Shown piece after piece: positions 47,759 through 60,972 of a DNA stretch of 64,000 nucleotides. Position 1 is the first letter of the stretch. The number at the start of each line of letters is the position of its first letter. A model generated the notes under the pieces. The model was not told where the DNA came from and did not search any database. It was given only the letters and a program-made list of their open reading frames with translations. The stretch is from Paulownia fortunei. Its lineage: Eukaryota > Streptophyta > Magnoliopsida > Lamiales > Paulowniaceae. The DNA is taken from assembly GCA_019321725.1 (NCBI GenBank), contig CM033106.1:16528551-16592550 (forward strand). Direction: 5' to 3'. The translations under genes and the position numbers were made by a program.

Positions 47759-49704
47759 TTTTAGTTCTTCTTTCGTTAGGTTGAAATGTTTTTGAAATAA
47801 AAAGGAAATAAAATTGATGAAGAAACTGCTGCTGGATTTGATCTTGTGCGTAATATCAGTGTGATGTATTTGTTGCAGCATCATTCCTCTTAAAAAATGA
47901 ATTTTTGGAGAACTTTTGCCATGTCTTTACCATCTGTGACATGATTTGCATTTTATTCACATGTCCAACACTTGCTTGAGCTTGACAGTTATAGTAATAA
48001 TCAATCAAAGGTTTGAAATGTGCACTACTGCAACCAGCTGGCGTGGGGGAGGGAGTTCAGCCCCTCATTATTCAAAACTTTTCAGCCATTTGTTCTTTAC
48101 AGTGCAGAAATGACCTGGTTAATTTTTTCAGCCTCTCCATGATTTTTATAGAGTTCCCTTTCTCACATGCTTGCTCGTTGCCCCATCATCCAGTCTCCAA
48201 TCAGTGACCTCAACTTTGAGTACAAGTTTTGGTCATCTCTTTTATATCTGGGACATTCCCTGGAAAATTTGAACTGATAATGAAATGGATTTACCATCTA
48301 TGTTCTGGTGTTGTTGGGTCCAAACTCAAACTTTAACAATTTTGTTTGGATCCTAATGAAATAGGCTAATTCACCTGCCTACTTTTCTTTGGCATATAAT
48401 GGTGATAAGGAAACGTCTTTGAGCAAAATAAGAAGAAAAAAAGACTGAAGTTCTTTTAACTTCACTGAGCTTGCCTGGTGACAGCCTCTTTCTCATGGCG
48501 AACAAATGCAGCCAAATAAAGTTGGACTAATTTTGGTTGAATCACTATATTAAAGGAAGGCAACTTGATATCCTTAAGAACATTTCTTAAATGGAGGTAT
48601 AAGCTAATTATTTAACATATAATCCGTTATCTGGTCTGCTATTCCTATCCCTCCAAATTTATACTTCCCTGATTATAAGCTCCGAGATCTGGCAGTAGAT
48701 GAACTAAATAGAACCTACCAATGTGGAAAAATTTCTTTCCTCTTACCACTTTGATTATTATTTGTAGGCATTTTTCTTCAGGCTAAAGATCTACCAGCCT
48801 AGATTAATCATGTACCTGCTGGCCATACAAGCTTTTGCATTTTGCCATATTTTAGGTAGTTCAGTTCAATTCCCATTTCCAAAAACGTAAAGCTCCATCT
48901 GTTTATGCAATTTTTCGATCAATTTAGTACTTATTCTATTTCTAAAATAAAGGAATGGTTCTATAGTTTGCTGAAGTGGTTTTCAAGGAATGGTTCTATA
49001 GTGTGCTGAAGTGGTTTTATTCTGGCTTTGCCTTTAGTTTAAAATTCAATCAATTTAACAGAAGTGAAAATCAATGGCAAAGGTTGAGAGGTTGGCCATT
49101 GTTGCTGGAGATGGTCATTGATGATAAGTCTTAAATTCCAATCTGTTGGCAGCCTCCCTTAGTCTTCCTTCTTGATTTGATCTTACTTTTTTCCGGCATG
49201 TTTCATTGACTACCAGTTTTCACTCTACTGTTATTTTTGTGATATTTCATTGGTTATTTATTTCTATAAAAATCAGCACAGTGCTAACTTACTCCAACCA
49301 TGCAGTAAATGTTTGCAAGTTTTAGCTAACCAAGAAAGAGGGAGAGGGAGGGAGGGACTCCTATTAGTTGTTTTTAATAATGGGTCTTTCATGAATTCCA
49401 TATTTTTACTCAACATCACATCTTCCAGTGCAAGGTCCTTTAATCTGTCATCAGGACTGTTTTGGTGAAGGAATGATCTGTCTGCTTAGTAGCCTGTAAC
49501 ATTATGTGGAAGACGGACTTCGTTTGAGTTTTCTCTTCTGAATGAATTCCTATGTTTCTCATTCTCAATACATTCCATGGGAGTCAGGCTTTCTGCCGAT
49601 AGGGTGCAATGTTCATTGATGGAAAATGTTGATTCTTTTATTTATAAGTGATGGTCATTCTGATTTGTTCCACCATTGGGACTTTTTTTTGTTGTTCTTT
49701 GTAG
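47759..49704 (+). other. Probable MON2 intron or genic flank
   Basis: I found no TE family of this window here, and base composition is less AT-biased than in the repeats. The exon at 49705 starts after TTCTTTGTAG with a split codon, so an intron must end at 49704. No upstream exon could be picked out with confidence, so the intron probably reaches into the gap. ORFs 48013-48207 and 49250-49468 do not resemble MON2. A 35-bp tandem duplication is at 48950-49018. Confidence 0.5.
48950..49018. repeat. Two-copy 35-bp tandem repeat
   Basis: 'aaggaatggttctatag' followed by 'tgctgaagtggttttc' repeats with one substitution. A small recent duplication in probable intron. Confidence 0.9.
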
Positions 49705-52700
49705 GTGTATGACAACAAGAAGGGACGACCCTGACGGCACACTTTGGAGATTAGCTATTGAAGGCTTTCACCGAATTCTGATTGATTATGTTAGAAAACT
49801 GAACCCAGCATTTGGAACAGATCTAACTATTGCCAGATCTTCAAGAATACATGTGTGGAAAGAAGTGGCTGATGTGTATGAATTATTTTTAGTGGGGCAC
49901 TGTGGCCGTGCCCTACCTTCCACTGCACTCTCAGCAGCAGCTCGTCAGTCCAATGAGTCTCTTGAGATGAACATCTTAGACATTCTGGGAGACAAGATTC
50001 TTAGATCAGATACTGATGTACCTCTTGATGTAATTTCCACCTACCTGACAGTTACTCTATATTTTTCCTTGGATGTGCTTTCTACTTTATACTTCAAGTT
50101 TCATTACATGAAAATTATTAGTACTTATATCTAAAGTTAATTGTTATTAACTTTGACGGATATCCTGTTCTTTTCATAGGAATGCATATGGAGTGAATAG
50201 GACCTAGAAAACAAAATTAACATCAGGCATACCTAGTTAAAGCATGTTCACTGGTATTGCCATCTCTCACGCATATTTTATGCGTGGTCGCACATGGGAT
50301 TCCCTATAGTTCACTTTTATTTTCTGATTCCTCTTTTTTTCAAGCAGTATTGTCTCTCAGTTTAGGGGTGGTGCCATGAGAACATAAGATAATGGTTGTA
50401 GGCATGATTTGCTGTCCGGAAGTTGTCTCCTTAAGGGCCAAAACATGCTAATTAATTTGCAGCAGTCTGTATTAGTTTATATAATTTTCTCATATACTTC
50501 CAGTAGCATCTGCAGTTTTCCATTTTTTTTCTATTTCTTTGTCACCACTTGATATTGCCCTTGTTTATCATCCTTGAAACTGTTCCATATTTTGCTGTTG
50601 CAGCCTGGAGAGTATATTTCAATGAATGAAAATTTATATTTCAATGAATGAAAATTTGGCAATGTGTATGCACAGTTTTCTACAAAATTGCATACTACTA
50701 GTACAATTAACAAGATGCTGCATTCACAGATTCTACAAAGACTGATTTCCACCCTTGATCGATGCGCATCGCGTACTTGTTGTTTGCCTCTCGAAACTGT
50801 TGAGCTTTTGCCTTCTCATTGCAGCAGATTCTCTTTGACATGCTTGCAGAAGCTATTTTCCTTGAGCAGGTAATTTGAAATTTATATTTAACTTTAAATT
50901 GCTAGTCTGATGGATGATTTTTGTATTCAATATCTCACCCTGAAGATCGATCTTACTTGCAGCTATGAAATAAGTGATTGGAATTTGGCTAGATCTGAAG
51001 TTAGCAAAATATCAATCATGACACTGATGTCCAGATGTGACTTCATATTAAGAAAATTCTTGGCAGATGAGAATGAATTGGGTTTGTTATAAAAGGGCTT
51101 CTTTCTCTTTACACTTTCTGCTCTATGTGTATGTTGTTTGAATCACTGCATTCCATATGCAGGTGACCGTTCCTTGCCTCCAGCCAGGGTGGAAGAAGTT
51201 ATATTTGTACTCCAGGAGCTTGCTCGACTTGTAATTCATCCGGAAACAGCGTTGTCTCTTCCTTTGCATCCTCACTTAAAGGAGGGTGTCTCTAAGCAGA
51301 ATCTGAGAAGACGTTCACATTTGCTGGTTCTATTTCCCCCGTTTTGTGAACTTGTTATATCAAGGTAAGAAAAGTGAATTTGGTTATGATTTTGTGTTGT
51401 ATTTGTACAACTTCCCCTATGTGATAACATTTTCTTTCCAAGCACTTTCTAAGGAGATTTTTACCTTTACTGAAGCTAACTAAATACTAAACCAAATGAC
51501 AATAAACTGAAGATGAGAATGGAAAGTAAGAATGCTGTAGTTCTGGATATTCTATTTTACCTTAACCCGTTTGCTGCTGCTGTTTGACGTTTAATGCCTT
51601 TTGCGTTTCCGAGGATGGTTTGCTTTGAGGAAGATTGGTATTTGTGTGTTTTATGCTACTGATTTTTTCTTAAATGATGCATAAAAGTTTTTATAAATGT
51701 GAGTTTGTGTTGGATAAGGTAGCCTTGAGAGAGGTGATATAATTTGAGGTGTGAAGTACTCAAAATTATTTCAGCCTCTCTGGTTTACCATTGAAGAGAT
51801 CCTCGATGGAGAAAAATGAAAGATGACCCTGTCGACCTGAGAAAATTGGAGGATAGGGGACTTGGGCTGGACAAAAAGTATTTTCTGTAGCACATTCTTG
51901 TTTTTCTAGTGAAGGGCATGTTGGCAAGAATGCAATCAAAAGATCATCATTTGGGAGAAACAGTACATTATTTTTAACAGTCCCAAATGAACAGTAAACA
52001 ATCATTTTGGAATAAAGTATTGCATTAGAGCCTAATATATCATTTTATGCCTTAGGTAAATGTAATGATGAGCAACGAACTTGTAAGTGTCTTTGTCCTG
52101 GTTATTTGTTATGAAATCTTGGAAGCTAAAAAGTGGAGTCAAGAACATAAAATAAATCATGTGGCAAAGATTTTAAGATTAAAGGAAACCAGAAGAATGA
52201 TCTAAATATTATATTTGATTATAATTGTGACAATACACTAAACTGGAGACACGTAATGGGTGGGGCATGTGCATGTTTTGCTGGTTCGCTTGCCCTGCCT
52301 ACCTTTCAATAGTTGGCCAGAGAGAACCCTGCCTGCCTGTTCGCTAGTTGGCCAAGTAAACAAACACAAACCAGCCCTAAGTAATCCAATGAGCCTTTCA
52401 TTAGTCATGAATGGAGCGGTGCATTTATAGTCCAGACGGCTCTGCAGGGAGATGATCTCGGGAAAGCAAGAGAAAAGCTGATACAAATGGTGGATAGATA
52501 TGGGGATTTTTGTTGATTCATTGAGCTTAAAAAAGATTGCTACTTTCCAGAAATGAAGTCATTTCATTATTGTTTTGGTGGAGATAATTTGTTAGTTCAT
52601 TTGTTTGTCTACATACACTACATAGATATTTTCTGTAAGACCTCATGACCTCTATTTTTGACAGGGAATCGAGGGTTAGAGAGCTTGTACAAGTATTACT

Positions 52701-52743
52701 TCGACTCATTGCAGCAGAATTGGGCTTGCAAAAGCTCACTTAA
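49705..52743 (+). CDS. MON2: MON2 homolog, C-terminal five exons (partial)
   Basis: Exons 49705-50029, 50730-50869, 50963-51081, 51163-51364 and 52665-52743 join to 287 codons plus TAA. Every intron is GT-AG and all phases agree (base 1 of exon 1 completes a split codon; later junctions are in phase 0, 2, 1 and 2). The product begins CMTTRRDDPDGTLWRLA and contains KEVADVYELFLVGHCGRALP, LDILQRLISTLDRCASRTC, SRFSLTCLQKLFSL and RVRELVQVLLRLIAAELGL, which I recognise as the conserved end of plant MON2-like proteins. MON2 is a large helical-repeat (ARM/HEAT) protein related to BIG/GBF Arf exchange factors but lacking Sec7. It works at the trans-Golgi/endosome; yeast Mon2 acts with Dop1. The N-terminal bulk lies upstream, beyond the gap. 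No frame damage is seen, so the gene could be functional. Family assignment is from memory of conserved motifs. Confidence 0.88.
51365..52664 (+). other. Last MON2 intron (1.3 kb)
   Basis: Bounded by AAG|GTAAGA and TTTTTGACAG|G. No repeat of the window's families is evident. ORFs at 51766-52005 and 52238-52486 (minus strand) have no recognisable product. Confidence 0.8.
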
Positions 52744-53116
52744 ATAGTTAACAATCAGATGCATGCTGGTTGATGAGGCCTGAGTGAACAAAAACCAACT
52801 TCCATTTGTTCATATGAGTCGTGCATGCGGACTTTTAGATACGTCATAGATGAGGAATTTTTCTCTCTTCCTCCACATCAGGTTTTACATGTATGAAACA
52901 GAGGAATGATATTTAATGGAAATTATTTCCTCCTGTTGTATTCTACACAAACAATACTCGCAATTTACTTTATTATCATTTATAGCAATTTTCTTCATGA
53001 ATCTCATAGTGGAATGATTTTCTTGCACATATAACTTTTCAAATAGTTGATAGTAAAACAAATTTCTACGATGCTTGTCAACTTTAAACAAAGTTATTCT
53101 TTTTTTCGTTTTCAAA
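52744..53116 (+). other. MON2 3' untranslated region and downstream DNA
   Basis: Follows the TAA stop. AT-rich; no gene seen. A precise polyadenylation site cannot be placed by eye. The 76-codon minus-strand ORF at 52885-53115 is not supported. Confidence 0.5.
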
Positions 53117-53262
53117 GTCTGTCAGACGGCTGGAATACCATTCTAGCCAGCCTAAGCTGACTGAGGACGATCCCTCTATAGCTAATGGGCTTAGGGACCT
53201 GAACCGAGGTTTTGTTAATCATGCTTTTGGTCAAGAAGCTATCGTTCATCAATTAACTAGAC
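53117..53262 (+). other. Exon-like open segment, unknown product
   Basis: After a pyrimidine-rich acceptor-like sequence (TTTTTTCGTTTTCAAAG) an open frame of about 48 codons begins SVRRLEYHSSQPKLTEDDP and continues through IANGLRDLNRGFVNHAFG to HQLTR. The composition (charged, balanced, GC-richer than its surroundings) looks like a real coding exon. I do not recognise the family. It stops being exon-like where the truncated Copia RT sequence begins (about 53263), so its 3' side may have been destroyed or moved. It may be an exon of a second gene downstream of MON2, a gene fragment picked up by a transposon, or chance. Confidence 0.4.
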
Positions 53263-53264
53263 TT

Positions 53265-55716
53265 GGTTTCTTCATAATTAAATTTTTGTTTTTGAGTATA
53301 ACCTTTTGCTACCAGTCGTGTCTTATAGGTCACTACCTCTTCATTTATTCTAAACTTATGCTTGTAGATCCATTTGTAGCCAATGGGAATAATTTTTTTT
53401 ATGGTGGGTCCACTAAGGTCCATACCTCGTTAGAATACATGGAGTCCATCTCGGATTGCATAGCTTCTTGGCACTTCTCTGAGTCGATGTCAGATATCGT
53501 CTCTCCATAGCTTCATAGATCATTATCCAAAGGGAGTTTCTCTTCTTTGTTCTCTAATAACAAGATGTACCTTTTAGGTATACTTGAAACCCTTTCGGAT
53601 CTTCGAAGAGGTTGTGCCTCAAAGGGCCCAGCATCAGCTGGTGTGCTATCTATTGTGACAATTAGGGCGTTCTGTGGTTCTTGAATTTCTTCAAATTTCA
53701 TGACTTTGTCACTTCTCTCTAAAAGAAATTCTTCTTCAAGGAATGTGGCATTCCTCGAAACAAACATTTTGTGTTACGAGGTGTCGTAGAAATAGTATCC
53801 AATAGACACATTTGGATACCTTACAAACTTGTATAAGCTGGATCTCATATCCAACTTATCTTTCACTTGGTGCTTCATATAAGCAGTACACCTTCATACC
53901 CTAAGGGAATGTAATGAAGCTCATCATAGATCGAACCATGTCTAACAAGGTTCGATTCCTGCATTCTGCAACTCCGTTGAGTTGTGGAGTAGCAGGAGGA
54001 GTCCACTGTGAGAGAATCTCATTCTCTTTCAGATAATCTAAAAACTCTGTGTTTCAATATTCACCTTCTCGATTAGATCGAAGAGTCTTTATACTTAATT
54101 CAATTTGTTTCTCTACTTCAGTTCTGAATTCTCTAAACTTTTCAAATACTTTAGACTTGTACTTTAAGAGATATACAACCATACCTAGAAAAGTTATCGG
54201 TAAAGGTTAAGAAGTAGTTATAGTTTCCACGGGCACTAACACTTAGTGGTCCACACACATCTATATGGATCAAATCCAATAGATGATTGGCTCGCTCCAC
54301 TTGTCCAATAAATAAAGATTTGGTCATCTTTCCTTTGAGGCAGGATTCACACGTTGGCAGTTCTTACTTGTTTTTAAGATTAAGTAAATGTGCTAATTTG
54401 TTAATCATTTTCTCAGAAATATGTCATAATCTTGCGTGCAATAGGCTCATGGAACTATGATTATTTAATTTTTTTTTATTTTGTTGAATTGTGAAAATGG
54501 GTTATGGGGAGTAACAATAAATAAACAATTCGTCAAAGAACCCGAATATATAAAATCAGAACGTTTGAAAATTGAACAACTTTCATTCTCAATGGTCAAT
54601 CTAAAACCTTCTCTATCCAAAATTGAAATAAAGATAATGTTCTTAATAATATCTAGAACCAAAAAGACAATTGTTTAAAACTATTACATAACCATTCTCT
54701 AAAGCTAGATTAACGGTCCCTATAACTAATGCAGCAACTCTTGCTCCATTTCCCATCTTAAGGACCATCTCTCCTCCATCCACCTTCCTACTTCTAGTCA
54801 TCATCTACAAATTATTGCAGATATGTGAGCTACAATCGATATCTAATACCCAAGAAGTATTGCTAATAGACAAGTTAACTTTAACAAAATATATACCTAA
54901 ACTCTTCAGGCTTATAAGATACTCCTTGCAATTCTTTTTCCAGTACCCTGGTTTGCCTCAGTAATGACACTTATCATTGGCTTGAGAAGAAACCTTCTTT
55001 ACACCGCCCTTAGCCTTCAGCTTGTTGGGTTTAGAGTAACCATTTTCTTTCTTCTTTCTTTTTTTGGACTTTTTAACCTTTGTTCCGGAAGAAGATCCAA
55101 CAAGCAGAATCGACTTGTCCTTTTTCATGGTGGATTCATTCGTCTTTAACATGTTCACAAGCTCAACGAGATTAGTCTCCATGTTGTGCATGTTAAAGTT
55201 GACAACAAATGTGTCAAATGATGGAGGCAGAGACTACAGCAGAAGGTACGTATAGAGTTCGTTCTCCATAACGACTCTAAGGGATGCCAGCCTTTCAATG
55301 AGGGCTATTATCTTCAATCCTTGGTCATGGACTGAAAAGCCCTCAGTCATACGACTTCTGAAAAGCTCTTTTGAAATCTGATATCTTGTCTATCGAGTTC
55401 TTTCACCATACAACTCTTGTAGGTGAATGAGCATCCCATAAGCAGTATCTTGATTCTCATTCTGCCTCTGCAACTCATTTGACATCGATGCCAGCATGTA
55501 GCATCGAGCCTGCAGTTTGTCATCAACATGACGTATATAAATTGCATAAGCCTCTGAAGCAATATCCTCCGATGGAACCAAAGGAGGTGCAGTGTCAAGG
55601 ACATATGCCCTCTTCTCCAACTGAAGAACTATTTTCAGGTTTCTAAGCCACTCAACAAAGTTAGTTCTAGTTAATTTATTTTGTTCAAGAATTGTTACAA
55701 GTGGATTCTTTGTCAT
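53265..55716 (-). pseudogene. Copia gag-protease-integrase-RT start, degenerate
   Basis: Minus strand, reading from 55716. The gag start MTKNPLVTILEQNKLTRTNF and a 108-residue open gag (55390-55716) are followed by a shifted gag C-terminus and a lysine-rich segment ending in a zinc-knuckle start (54958-55191, ...DKCHY). The protease has a WVLDIDCSSHIC motif (near 54850). Integrase remains lie at about 53800-54500, the integrase-RT linker with RRSERVSSIPKRY at 53513-53767, and the RT N-terminus with EAMQSEMDSMYSNEVWTLV at about 53390-53480 and RLVAKGYTQKQ near 53285-53315. Sequence stops at about 53265; the rest of RT, RNase H and the 3' LTR are missing. Frameshifts and stops make it dead. Same element as the LTR at 57162. 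Confidence 0.82.
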
Positions 55717-57161
55717 TTTAATAGAATAATCTACAAAACATGCATGAAACAGAAAATGAGTAAACTATGAGAACATAACCATTTAATATAAGGTCTTTAA
55801 TAATAAATGTCTCACACTATTTTTTTCGAATTCCATCACCCCTAATGGAATTTTGGGAAATCAAATTTCATAGTGAGCTTGAGCTTCAACGGAAATATTT
55901 CACATTCTAATTTTATGGGTCTATGAAATATTTTTATCGGTAGTCAACTCTTTGACGATTGTATCGCTATACAACCCATAAGTTTATTTTGCCTCACCTC
56001 TTCCCATATACCCCAATTTTATGAGTCTATATAGTACTAAGTGTCAGACAATATCCATCAAATATTTGTGTAGATAGATCATCAAGATGTCCCACGACTC
56101 ATGACTAACATAATGACGATTCCATCCCACAAGCATCTCAATGTTTGGTAGAGATCACAACTTTCTAATATAAGATCACCCCACGACTCATGGCTGGCTA
56201 GTGACCAAGTGCGGTAGCAGTCATCATGTCTCTATCTTTGATGGTAGGCATGGAATGATAGGTCCTACCTAACTTATCCATTTTTTTTTTTTGAAATTGA
56301 ATTTTCTAAAAACTTCTTTTACTTAATTTTAGTAAATTAAGTAGGACTTAATTTTTTCTAAGACCTCATCATAATTTAAATTAGATTGATTATTTAATGC
56401 ATGACATCATAATATCATTGCGTAAGTATAAAAGCATTAAATAAAATCCTAAGCATGCATCTAATACATACTTAAATAAATGGATGATCATGAACCAGTC
56501 CTATGCGGTCCATTTAAGCCAAAAATGGACCTAAGGTTAGTCTAAGGGTAACAAAATGGAATATTACCTATTCTATTACATAATTGTATCCCATACAAGC
56601 ATAGGTCTCCTTTGGAACCTCTTTCCTTATTCTCCTTCGTCTTCCAAAGAAAAAAAAATCTCACTATCTATTATACTCTCTTTGCAGAAAATTAAATAAG
56701 TTATATAGATGGAATAAGAGGCTCGTAGGCTCTATTTTAAAACCCCAAAATATTAAATAAAACCATCACATTGGTCCAATAGCTCATGATCAACTCATAC
56801 ATGCTCATAATTAACATCACATGCAATTATCAAAACATGTAAATTTACCAAGTTGTTAAATGTAATTTTTGACTTGGGATAATTTTTAATTGCTTGAAAA
56901 ATGATGCGAGCGTGCGCGCTACTGCACGCTATCGGGCGCATAGCCATCGGGTGTCCCACACCTGACGTGCGCGCTTCACGTTTCTTTTCTAACTTTAATA
57001 TTTAAATAATTTGAATAAACAATTAAAATAATTCCCAATTAAAATTGCTGAAAATATGCAAAATTAAATTTTACATACTTAACATGAATTTAAACAATTT
57101 AAAACATGCATACATAAATCTAAAACCCACTGAATAAGCAAAAACGTAGCTATGATACCAC
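55717..57161 (-). mobile_element. Copia long leader and primer-binding site
   Basis: Lies between the gag start and the 5' LTR. The primer site TGGTATCATAGC (minus strand, 57149-57160) differs from the tRNA-Met complement by one base. It has the conserved blocks 'cccacgactcatg' (56092), 'gcctcacctcttcccata' (55991) and 'gatggtaggcatgg' (56240). The GC-rich patch here is short (about 56900-56985). This copy shows the leader's true position and length, about 1.4 kb. Confidence 0.8.
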
Positions 57162-59381
57162 TGTTGGGTTCTCTATAATCATAGGGGCATACATTGCAGA
57201 AAATTAAATTTTTTATCAAACATAAATTTAACCCCTCAATTCGTAAGTAATTTTAACGATTGTGCTTATTCAAGTGAATATATAAATAAATATTAAATTC
57301 AGATTATGGCTTTCGTGCACTCCAATTGTTGTAGGGAATGAAGCAATCAATTGCTTATCTTGAACTTTCAAAATTCACAGGGATAAATTTTTTTACCCTC
57401 TATCAGGTCCACAATACGAAAGAGTAACACCAATCAAAAGGATTCGCTAGTATCTTTTTAATTGTTTACTAATGTAGAACCGAAATAAATTTTCAAGAAC
57501 AATAAAAATTAATTCTTTAAGTTCTTGAAACTATAATATATATGAGGAGAATAACAAGAAACTGATTTTCTTTTAAAGAACAAAAAAATCAAGATAATAA
57601 GAAAATATTTTTCTTTTTGTTTCTTTTCTTTTTCTTTTCTTGGAGAGAAAAATAGAAGACTTCAAACAAAAAAAAAATTGCTTAATTTTTTTGAATTATT
57701 TCTTTTAACTGTTGGCCCTAATTATTTATAGAGGCTGGAAATCTTCTCCTTTTTCAACTCTTGGAAAGTTTGTCAATTTTGAATTACTTCAAAGTCTTAT
57801 CTTAGAAGGATTCCAAATCTTCCAACAACTCTTCTCTTTTCTCTTTCCTATGTATGTGGACTAATTTAAAACTATGTCTACATACATTTTTTATATTAAT
57901 TTAAACTTTTCAAATAATATAAAGATAGATATATATCATATATATACTATAATTATATTTATATATAAATTAAGTCTTAGTGGGCGATTTTATCCCATAA
58001 AATCGGCCACTATATTTATTTATCTATAAATATGTTAAATAAATAAATCAGATTTATTTAATTTATTCTCTTTATATTTTAGTGGGCTTCTTAAGTGATC
58101 TACATTAATTTTTAGCCCTGGACTAAAAAATCCACAAATCAATCCAATTGATTCAATTCCAATTTTATCAATCCAATTTATTAATTTAATTTACTCCAAT
58201 TAGGCTTCCTAATCAAATTAGGTCCAACTAAATAATCAAATTATTTAATTGAATAATTTAATTTAACCATTATATTAAATAAAATCCTTAATTATTTAAT
58301 TAATAAATTTCCAACCATTAGATAAATTCCAAAATTAGAAATGTTACTTTTTATAAAGATGTGTGACCCTCTTAAGTTCAATACTAAGCTAGTAGTGGGC
58401 TTGCAACGTTTGCAACTTATGAATAACAATTATTCCAATTAATTAATTCACTTGAAATTAACTCCTTAATTCTAAGAACCTCACTATCCATGAAAACACC
58501 TAACAAGTAATCATGGTAAAATAGTCTTAGGTGAAATAGCGAGTAAACCTACTTTAGTTGCGAGTACCATACACGTACGGTCCTTTCGACATCTAATCTC
58601 CCGATTGAATTTAGGGCATGGATTATAAGTCAAAATACTAAATGATTCAATAAATGTGATCCCATTTCAAGTTTAAATGATTCTTGATGAATCACGATTC
58701 ATCCTGTCTTGGCCAAGGTCTTTAAATCACGAACTATGAAAACACAGGAGATTCCCTTATTTAAAAAGACAAGTGTCGAATTCTATATTGGTCACTGACA
58801 AACCTTCATACATATCAGTGCAACACCCAACATACCCCCTTTTGTGATATATCAAAGTGCTACAGGATGTATATAAGGCTACCATCGTGCCTCAAGTTCG
58901 AGGACTTGCCGTGTACTATCGCAACACAAGAATTCTTATTTCGACAGACAAAGTCTCCAGCAAAGAATTTCTTACCGACCATGTTCGGTGTACTTGTTCC
59001 CTAACAAGCACCCACATACATGCATTTGCATCTCTATGCTAATGCCAATGAAATGCGATATCCTCGTCTTACGAGCATGCATCGTATGTGCGGGTCTTAC
59101 TGAACTATTTGATGTCCCATCTCAAAAAGCTTTTGACTCGAAACTTATTTAAGACCAAAATCTTAGAGGCATGTTCCGTGATCGCCATCATATGCGCGAC
59201 CATGTCCCGTACCTAAATTTGGTTTGAATACTTTATCTAATGTGTAGAAATAAAAGATGTAAGACATAGGATAAAGAAAATACTTTTTTATTAATATGAT
59301 TCCCAATAAAATTGTCTTTACAAAAGAAAAAGAGTATAATACACACAATCCAATTGGGGCATTGGGCATCCTACTCTAACA
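57162..59381 (-). mobile_element. Copia 5' LTR, minus strand
   Basis: 2220 bp; the minus strand starts TGTTAGAGTAGGATGCCCAA and ends AGAACCCAACA. The AT-rich core is at about 57900-58340. ORFs 58857-59042 and 59163-59369 lie in it and are not genes. No partner LTR is present. Confidence 0.85.
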
Positions 59382-60400
59382 AATAATACATTTAAAATTA
59401 AAGAACACAACACAACCTAATGGTAGGGAGAAAATCTGAATAATCCCTATCTCTATCTCTATTATTACAAATGTTTGAATAACTCTAAAAGGTTCTTGAG
59501 ATTTTTGATATGACTATTATATCCATAAACAATAACTATTAAATAGCTAAAAAAGGGCATAATGAGCTTTTATTTAACACCAAATTTCTTTTTAAATTTC
59601 AAACTCTCATTCAAAATTTGACAGTCTAAACTCTTTCTAATCATAATTTTTCAAATACTTTAAATTTTTAAATGAAATTCATTTCGTATAAAACTAGATT
59701 TTGAGAGCTTTGTAACCATATTTAATAGAATATAGAAGACTTAATATAAGAGAGTTATGGTCATTTAAAGTTGATCATTTTGCACAATTGCGGATTTATG
59801 ATATTTTCTCTAATTTTCTCACCAATTATCCTTTTCTTATTATAATTCTAGGCTGAAAAAAATTTACTATAGAAATGAACAAAAATGATGATAAATATGT
59901 AATTATTTTAGAAAAAAAATTAAATGGACTTTGTTATATTAATTTAATATTTATAGCAAAATCGAATATCATTTATAACATATGTGAAAATTTAACTATC
60001 AAAATTGAAATTCTTAACAAGTCCAAGGTACCAAAAAAAATTTTACTTTTAAAAGTTTATTTTTTTTATAATGCATTATAAATAGGTTCGAGTTTCAACT
60101 CTACATGTACAGGTTTGAGTTATGAATTTCTCCCACACAAGTCAAAGTTCATCCCAATGGGTCTTTGTCAAAGGTGTGATAAGTGCATCACTCATGAGGA
60201 AGATGTGCACATCAAGAATATGCTGAGTCCCTTCTTTCAAACAACTTTTAATGTCTCTTTGTGTATTTCACTCAGAAAGATAGAGAATGAATATAGAGCA
60301 TTTTTCTTTGATGATCAAAAGTCTCTTATCTTTTTTCTTCACATTTTCATTTTCACTTTTTTCTTGTTGCACCTACTTTTTTTTGTATCACTGGTGTAAC
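59382..60400. other. Unassigned AT-rich sequence
   Basis: I recognise no domain, TE end or RNA gene. Small ORFs (59875-60081, 60115-60399, 60287-60490) are low in complexity or phenylalanine-rich and overlap one another. Confidence 0.4.
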
Positions 60401-60972
60401 AGTCACAGTCTGCCATTGTTTGCAGCTTGTTGTCCCTTACATCCTATCTACCTCATTTTATTCTTTTGTATTTGTTGGCTTGGAATATAGAAATTTATCA
60501 GTAGGAGGTATAAGAATTAAAACTAAATCTTTTGAAGTTACAAGTGTCCTCACTCGGCTATGGTTTATTAGTCATACTAAGTCTACTGCTTTAGTCTTGG
60601 GCTCTCCTATTTCTCAGAATTTTATTTTTATTCAGTTCTTCAGACGTGGCTAACTCCGCTGATCTTCCTAGTGATTTTAAATTCTCACTAGACTCCTTTA
60701 GCCCTCACGTTTGCTGGATCTCTTAACCCCACTAACCCTTCCGCTCTGGTATTAGAACTTTCCATCTCAGTCTTGAATTCTTTATCACAATTTTGATCAT
60801 CAACTCTTCTCCACATTTTCTATTCATAAGCTAAGTCTTCTTCATCGAGCACCGCCCAAGTAGTGTAGCCTTTACAAAGATTATACATAAATAGAAAACC
60901 TTTCAAGAGTTTTAGGGGTCTATTCTAAACAAACCCAATCATCATTAGAATCTATACAAGTTGATCCTAACA
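60400..60972 (-). mobile_element. Probable SIRE/Maximus-like Copia 3' LTR
   Basis: On the minus strand TGTTAGGATCAACTTG starts at 60972, directly after 'ttttgtcatcatcaaaaa', which in SIRE-type Copia elements precedes the 3' LTR in the TTTGTCATCATCAAAAAGGGGG-GATTGTTAGGATC context. The left boundary at about 60400 is a guess. ORF 60420-60653 is not supported. Confidence 0.5.

Noticed and set aside
47645..47884. 79-codon ORF
   Set aside because: It spans the N gap.
48013..48207. Candidate upstream MON2 exon
   Set aside because: The 64-codon frame shows no MON2-like motif and lacks a convincing donor site; treated as intron.
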